Source of the DNA: a virus
Strand: one strand, 5' to 3'
DNA length: 64,000 nucleotides
IMG/VR virus record: IMGVR_UViG_3300032334_001259
Location: 124,001-188,000 of that record
The notes below the pieces were generated by a model, which was not told where the DNA came from, did no database searches, and saw only the letters and a program-made list of their open reading frames with translations. Made by a program: the position numbers and the translations under genes. Below are positions 62,001-64,000 of the stretch, one piece after another; the first letter of the stretch is position 1, and every line of letters begins with the position of its first letter.

Positions 62001-64000
62001 TGCTAACATGTCAAGTTACACTGGCTTCTGGTTAGATAATGCTTGTGACCGTGTATGGGCATATTATGCACCATTAAGCGGTATGGCAGGTCGTGATCTT
62101 GCACAGGTTATGACAGGAATTTACTATCCAGGCAATCAGGTTATTGGACCAGGTTTTAATCAAGTTCCAGGTTATGATGTAACTTATTATGATTATATTC
62201 CATATGATTATGCAACAAAAGATATTGAAAATGTTTATGATATCTATGGTGTGCAAAGTGAAGATACTATTATTCGTAGCTTGTTCACTGATACTGGTTT
62301 AGGTCTACGTCCAGAAGACATTGATGTTGTTGGTGGTGGATTCATTGATACATATAGTAGTCATGCACCAGAAGAATTGGTACCTGGTCAAATCGTTGAC
62401 ACATTAGATATCAAGGTTAATACGCTACCTGATCGTGATGGTGGACCAGATATTATGATCTTCACAAGTAATTATATAGGTAGTGATACATTTAGTTACG
62501 ATCCAGAAATTACTGGTGTAGAATTACCACTTGGTGGTATTGAAAAGTTCTATGTAATTGACCGTGATTTAGGTCCAATTGCTGAAACATATCACTATAC
62601 TGTTGATTACTATGCTAAAACAATAACTGTTCTTTACACTCCAGCTGCTGGAACATTCTTCTATGTTCTTATGATTGGTAGTAATGGTGTAAATCCAGTT
62701 AATGATCTTGATTTCTATGCTGATGGTGTTCAGACAGATTTTGATATTCCAGATTTTGTTACAACACCAATTCAACAGGCATATGTTAAAATAAATGGTG
62801 CAAAAGTTGATAATTGGAGTTTGGTTGACAAACTTGAAAACGGCAGAACTTTACTTGCTGTAAGATTTGATACTGCACCTGTTGTTAATGACTATGTTCA
62901 AATTCATCTTTACAATGTTGCAGTTGGAACACAAGCATATAGTGAATGGTATGAGCAAACATTTATCATTACAAGTGCAAGTTATCCAATAAACTATAAC
63001 TTTACATTGGATCGTGAAGAATTTTATGTTGAGCCTATAAGTTCATTCCCAATTGTTCGTCTAAATGGTAGTGATTTATTGCCACCACAACAAAGTTATT
63101 ATTTTGGTGATGGTGTAACTACTAATTTCAGTATGACAGATAGTTGGGTTGAAACCATTGCGAATATTGTTGATCCTGAAATCATTGTTGTAGTCGATAA
63201 TGTAACACAGGTTCGTGATCAAGATTATACGGTTTATCATGATCCAACAAATACTGTTACGCCAGTTATACAATTTACAATAGCACCAGCGAGCGGTTCA
63301 AGAATTGTAATAAGTGATAGCAGTCAGTGTGATTTCAAGATTTATGGTAATCAGTTATGGATTAGTCCACAAGTCACAATTACCGATAATAGTAAACTTA
63401 CAGTTTTAACTCAAGGCAATCATGATCCAAATGAACAGTATACTAAATTGTTTAGTGGTAGCACAAGTGCGACAAGTGTTATCGATAATGGTCTTGATAC
63501 AACTGGATTTGATAGTGTTGGTTTTGATAATGAATTGAGCAGTTATATCGGTGCAGTATATTATACTCTTCCACGTGCTGTTACAAACATAAATCAACTT
63601 TACATTACGCTTAAAGCACCAAATACAACAGGTGGTTTCCCACTATTGCCTTATAGTGACTTTAAATTGGTTACACCATCTATTATTGTGTTGGATACTG
63701 CACTTAACATTAGTGGAACAAGTGTCATTACTGTTCGTTTATTTGGTGAACCTGTTCGTCAAAATACTCTTGAATTTAGAATATTCAAAGATATGCGTGA
63801 AAATACAAGAATGTATGGGGTAAAGTCAAAGAAAGCTACACTTACTGCTAACTTGACAGCAAATGCAAATTACATTTATGTTGATAATGTTAATTATCTG
63901 CAACAACCAAGCACTACACCTAATAATTCTGGTATTATCTTCATTAATGGCGAACGTATTTCTTACGGAACTATGGACCGTGTAAACAATCGTTTAGGTA
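50011..64000 (+). CDS. Giant baseplate/virion structural protein, incomplete
   Basis: The frame is open from an ATG at 50011, 3 bp after the gp6 stop, to the window edge: at least 4,663 residues. The N-terminus (MAKRKSENFLPQSFRTLSNR, then NRYYSYNGFIDLDKLTNYRQ) resembles large structural proteins that follow gp6 in T4-like marine phages, at the position of T4 gp7. Seven FG-GAP-like repeats (NYGSSV at 56812, TFGANV, NFGYSI, GFGTSV, NYGSAV, RFGEIL, RYASGV at 59371; residues about 2268-3160) suggest an integrin-type beta-propeller. Chitin-binding-like strips (YYKGDIVLFKNQYY near 1860, SYTIDTVVVYNATPYR near 3925) occur. It is a baseplate or tail component by position. Confidence 0.85.
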   Translation, partial: MAKRKSENFLPQSFRTLSNRRFLNATIDPLIQEPSLKKMYGYIGQQDQSPVFEKGDYYINENDSYSQFYQLEPGVVIKKRQYGTNTYKVDNVYNYVDLLNQIAADGGINNNHDRLFSNRYYSYNGFIDLDKLTNYRQYYWVPGGPLTVDVTAENTLTQKDFYIHRNSYVANNQTELQSAALGATGYSVDGYNNVINPTLTLVRGGSYNFYVNQDTDFWIQTEIGVDGVSSVQNNISTRDVLGVSNNGAKSGTITFTVPLSTAQDYLINYPTISQAVDLIVDDVTYEELQGQNYDTFILSNGLDGVRAFDGKYIVLTSTTGWGDIASTQWGGVWRINVGSDPAAANYRLMNLTYIADWTVLNKVFVTQGDVYGHVYAYKDLFGVIQKFPTLSAAQSVLYYVDATNPLVYGTIQLVDPQPNSLLNVNDILGRENYTSPNGVQFTSGLKVKFTGIVVPAEYQGNEYIVEGVGSSIKLIKYADLVTPEIINTNLGSSFGNSRGYDADGTGFDGTTNSPEQKDYVTINRASIDGNSWSRNNRWFHRDVLQAAADYNNVSYSFDSNQQAKRPIIEFLPNIKLYNYGTNYAGSVTCIDSVTTSAFAQVEGFNSYAVKTDGVYNSDGIQLLNGLSVIFTQETDPVKRATLYRVQNNKTRASATYNILTNAFTNSGVNYLNINNIANLAVGQHVTGSGIPNFTTITSIDTVFDRVYISNNLTQDVPAGTTITFDNSYDQIHLVPIKTFTNGDTVVAMEGVENQGNMFYYLDGEWIRSQIRNSRPQFPLFDVIDKNGYSFGDQTVYASSDFSGSELFGYAVGTGTRDSELGFPLVYKSIGNLGDIVFENYYQTDTFHYSLNQVDQEENINQGFAAVIVGWNNYTLANGWYRVSDKSKQYITKVFTANAVQLNNFDLGVVYDNSYYENNIFVYVNGSLQSNSTYALQTSSLTSVVVFNQDLNVNDRVFVKIYGTSTVYKETYTMPRNLTNNSENTEFTTITLGQVRNHLIEIGNNLLDLVGEPAGANNFRDLNFNYVGGKLLQHSASMRPAALLFANRDVDPIQFIRYASDSYGIFKNQLLNYISNTEFPNPTNYRESLDMVLAEFSKVANIGQPFYYTDMVGFGTDFIKNSYTVANTTYRRYNLTQDFADDTKGYRALYVYLNGVLLLKNVDYTIGTRTITINDSVTLVRNDKIEVYEYNSTQGCNIPSTPTKLGMYPKFKPEIVTDDTYVTPTLGIIGHDGSFTKGFGDYRDNILLEFEKRVYNNITTTYAENSDVDLSSVVPGAFRVTNYTIDEWTQLLAPSYLRWAHINNVDIFTNSTVTGDPFTFNYATGTDKLFAKPVPGYWRGIYKYFYDTNHPHTKPWEMLGFTQRPTWWTNRYGPAPYTSENGVLWSDLEAGFVYSGNPNDSYYNTRYARPGLTSIIPVDEHGNLLNPNQSVLLNYDANYAAQNWVVGDQSPAETAWRRSVDYPFAVMMAWCLAKPAEWTALKYNTRDLAYNTLLEQFINKKYNNRQFDFTATDDTDFIPGYNVWLRDYLTNNNLDITENWINVANNSTFNLVYKMGAYTDKSYLTIVADQVSPQSTNSSVIIPQENYQVKVTKSAPVARAVYSAVIVQKVVNGYQVSGFDRERPYFLTIPSRVSNNNYTITVGTERAIVYMDSSDNVFSYPYGSIFNTKQQVVDFLVSYGRYLQSQGFTFEDVLGDKTTKSDWVLASKEFLFWNQQQWGDDTIISLTPAGTDVKFISTFGVVDTLSNTNNYTKVVNSDNVTLTGSDYRVYRDDNLFQLELKNAQKGVHLIDLAIIQYEHTLILDNNTVFNDILYDEQVGSRQFRLRLDGAKTNDWNGSLYAPGFFVNVSEVPQWVAYTDYYKGDIVLFKNQYYAAQDFVPGTAQFKSSNWYPINGDLLSKNLIPNMASGAAQFINFHDPDSTDLNSAADLLSKAETGFSPRQYFADLGLDNTSQYKFYLGMVSQKGTQAVLNAYLRNKQKRIDSDIKLVEQWAIKLDNYGGTNQNDKLEFNIGNAITINNQYLFELINQTDQRIADTNTVKPSDLLYKPRIYTTDIFAKTQNNKEVIPTVGPVNPNDVDATVYDINKIYNISPLNTILSEGSKVWIAADSANQWGVYRLSQTGQVFVTYINQISPTELQFTTNLPHNLSQYDYIMLKNGRLAAPQTGGAITDMSGFYRVKTVTNTTFNVKIADNTTIGTGALNAILFKLINVRYTTANDFTGFVPVRGWNSGEIVYIDAGPDGYNVLQNSNSWVYSQTKSPVFTTPSDNYGSSVRINSTQGFAIVGASVKNTTGSAFVYGKREDNSFQEIGILTPDTGVTTFGANVDINDSNFAFVSAPGAYKGVVYTANVNSQQVQLTQAIHYDNLYAISAGFSQTNNNILLTTVYSFDSNGNIAQQASYSLDNFAVGMGVGGAGVNAGTVITSITTKALTNTIQLATSNGNSSIFSITTGDTATILQANNSILKTLYANITSSNSNVYIGNTGQSITGLYANGSQPVLGNGIPAGSFITAISNITGYKVITLNNNVSITNKSLLTFVRSNANIVQSSISSISTTANNYLIVSGATSLYGAANGLPIIGGYLPNSSVISNLVVGPAYNILGVSDNVNLNASTKIAVYPNVQPTSNFGYSISASGDGKWLYVGEPTTNSVYVYKYTYVNANSSLRQGDGTQTSFTYPTGATGSANDIKVYVNGVLKIPNYHYIKTPGQDIITFDIAPSASDIINLVYEDHYAEVNRIVTDDPDASGFGTSVSTNYDGSTIVIGAANSSVNSVTTLANSGKTYVFDRTAEIFVANGVAKTFQLSNALSSLTTITTPDLITHPSVTIDGVDTDATFNYATNQVTFANAPERGSTVRVQTNQFVNTLISYTDVGQENSNYGSAVKIDRDGTTAFSGAPGYATSSTQNGAVFRLINTPRMYGNVVGSKTGFSIAANSTIRINDYLVTFGQTFRPPYAPIYYSSNVDQVITTINNAGIPYVTAGKTPNGAIYITSSDTTAMPMLKLRNEGSDILGTFGITQWKTVQKLTNPIAQDTARFGEILALSPHANSMVVGSTLSNTKTTVTFDSKTTTFDRFGTRFRDTVYRSGAAHLYEYQAVANEDYQNYGSFAYASLVQDQFANSYDRYASGVDISDNFLMVGAPHAHVLGNPVGAMYIYYNQNAAPVWQTIRSGGIDFDSRNIDRVYLYNSTTARLIAELPVLDLPYGYLPNSSESYIDYTINYDPAVYNQAPTTTSFSFDRKNAWGKQQVGKLWWDINSIKYYDNTQGDNVNRFNYWGLAFPNSTINVYEWIESDVLPKNYSGSSVNNTPLYTVNDVYCSQVTVDEKTGQAVTKYYFWVKNSILANTKRPSAREIQTALISPRNNSEPFAAVINKNAIGIFNAQNLVSIDTNLAIEYKNTLEPQLIHSEWTMFDDGTDLGVADEFLNKLNDSLTGQDVSGRIVPDFNLPIGQKYGMSVDLRQSLFKDNYYARMLFIEKINQICIKYPMVLTRVDAIAQLNNIDPIPDSTEYTLTVNNLTELGYINTVAYPIGTRVLVIQDSNSYNNGWSLFTLVLNSTSYARRWEYVRVQTYNVNDYWTYADWYSTKYNPQAPYNYTVTTDNDIANLQLNVNDLIYVTNSNSGGWKLVLVNTNDLELVAQQNATIQFTSNLYSLVDAAQGFQTNSFQSVGFDTDSNLEFSAIFAVIRDYLLTNEYRSEYKETIALLIDIVASQHQQTDWMMKTSLVDLYHRVRGLDQLPVYLPQPENTVTDFFNEVKPFHTKLKQYVARYDNSNDIDTAYASITDFDLQPYKNALTGKYRSPQLGNSLDTDTLNNTAVYQPWVNNHKYSIDLVTMVDGGAGYDGSTTAAVIGDGSGAIVKPYILNGSVYTIEVINAGQDYTYATVEIYGIGVGAKAEAVLGSSLARNINATVKFDRNQYFNNIQDWAANTSYTIDTVVVYNATPYRCITAHTSGSTFDATKFLVLIVKVWYPKTDYNVGDIVVYNNSSYVVDTAFTSDLIFSSANMSSYTGFWLDNACDRVWAYYAPLSGMAGRDLAQVMTGIYYPGNQVIGPGFNQVPGYDVTYYDYIPYDYATKDIENVYDIYGVQSEDTIIRSLFTDTGLGLRPEDIDVVGGGFIDTYSSHAPEELVPGQIVDTLDIKVNTLPDRDGGPDIMIFTSNYIGSDTFSYDPEITGVELPLGGIEKFYVIDRDLGPIAETYHYTVDYYAKTITVLYTPAAGTFFYVLMIGSNGVNPVNDLDFYADGVQTDFDIPDFVTTPIQQAYVKINGAKVDNWSLVDKLENGRTLLAVRFDTAPVVNDYVQIHLYNVAVGTQAYSEWYEQTFIITSASYPINYNFTLDREEFYVEPISSFPIVRLNGSDLLPPQQSYYFGDGVTTNFSMTDSWVETIANIVDPEIIVVVDNVTQVRDQDYTVYHDPTNTVTPVIQFTIAPASGSRIVISDSSQCDFKIYGNQLWISPQVTITDNSKLTVLTQGNHDPNEQYTKLFSGSTSATSVIDNGLDTTGFDSVGFDNELSSYIGAVYYTLPRAVTNINQLYITLKAPNTTGGFPLLPYSDFKLVTPSIIVLDTALNISGTSVITVRLFGEPVRQNTLEFRIFKDMRENTRMYGVKSKKATLTANLTANANYIYVDNVNYLQQPSTTPNNSGIIFINGERISYGTMDRVNNRLG
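56812..59480 (+). other. Predicted seven-bladed FG-GAP-like beta-propeller region
   Basis: Within the giant protein, repeats starting at about 56812, 56968, 57886, 58249, 58630, 59104 and 59371 share the pattern (N/F)-(Y/F)-G-x-x-V, a short acidic turn, a hydrophobic strand ending V-G-A, and a strand with V-Y/F. A long insert separates blades 2 and 3. Seven repeats is the number in integrin-alpha propellers. Confidence 0.55.

Noticed and set aside
1-64000. tRNA genes
   Set aside because: I noticed no cloverleaf with a T-arm consensus in the gaps between genes; a tRNAscan run would settle it.

Overview
The window is a 64-kb piece of a T4-like contractile-tailed phage genome (Caudoviricetes, myovirus morphology). 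This rests on a nearly complete set of recognisable T4 core proteins: gp20, gp21, gp22, gp23, gp26, gp46, gp47, gp48, gp53, gp5, gp25, gp6 and the late sigma factor gp55. The DNA is A+T-rich by eye. Most late genes are preceded by a T4-type late promoter box of the form NATAAATA, often about 20 nt upstream of the start codon. No photosynthesis gene is present. The DUF1127 protein and the tripartite-tricarboxylate-type transporter parts suggest a proteobacterial host, but that is inference.

Layout. Positions 1-19194 (minus strand) are a long adhesion module: three very long repetitive tail fibres, one fibre with an S74 intramolecular chaperone, glycine-rich tip proteins, a LamG-like lectin domain and several small virion proteins. 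A complete beta-ketoacyl-ACP synthase gene sits inside this module (2850-4052). Positions 19345-19536 (plus) encode a lone DUF1127 protein between the fibre and head modules. Positions 19611-25582 (minus) are the head module (gp23, gp22, gp21, acidic core protein, small ORF, gp20 portal), followed by a tape-measure-like protein (25632-27965). Positions 28032-29089 (plus) hold gp26 and an overlapping ORF that appears to be reached by a -1 ribosomal frameshift. Positions 29090-29552 have no gene and look like a structured RNA. Positions 29553-33366 (minus) form a tightly coupled four-gene accessory operon: PP-loop ATPase, TctA permease, TctC binding protein and 2OG-Fe(II) oxygenase. Positions 33523-37725 (minus) carry a Holliday-junction-resolvase-like nuclease, gp46, gp47 and gp55. 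Positions 37785-64000 (plus) are the baseplate operon: gp48, gp53, a hub-like protein, a multidomain gp5 spike, gp25, gp6 and a giant structural protein that runs off the window after more than 4,660 residues.

How the parts work together. gp46, gp47 and the nuclease process recombination intermediates. gp55 directs late transcription from the NATAAATA boxes. The head genes build the procapsid, and the baseplate, tape-measure and gp26 genes build the tail. The fibre module determines host recognition. The accessory operon and the ketosynthase probably change host metabolism or surface chemistry.

Most notable observations: the putative -1 frameshift joining gp26 to the downstream ORF, the ketosynthase among tail-fibre genes, the coupled accessory operon with a structured leader, the unexplained structured region at about 29.2-29.5 kb, a predicted seven-bladed FG-GAP-like propeller in the giant protein, and two predicted wall-hydrolase-like domains attached behind the gp5 spike. 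All family calls are by reading motifs; no database search was run.
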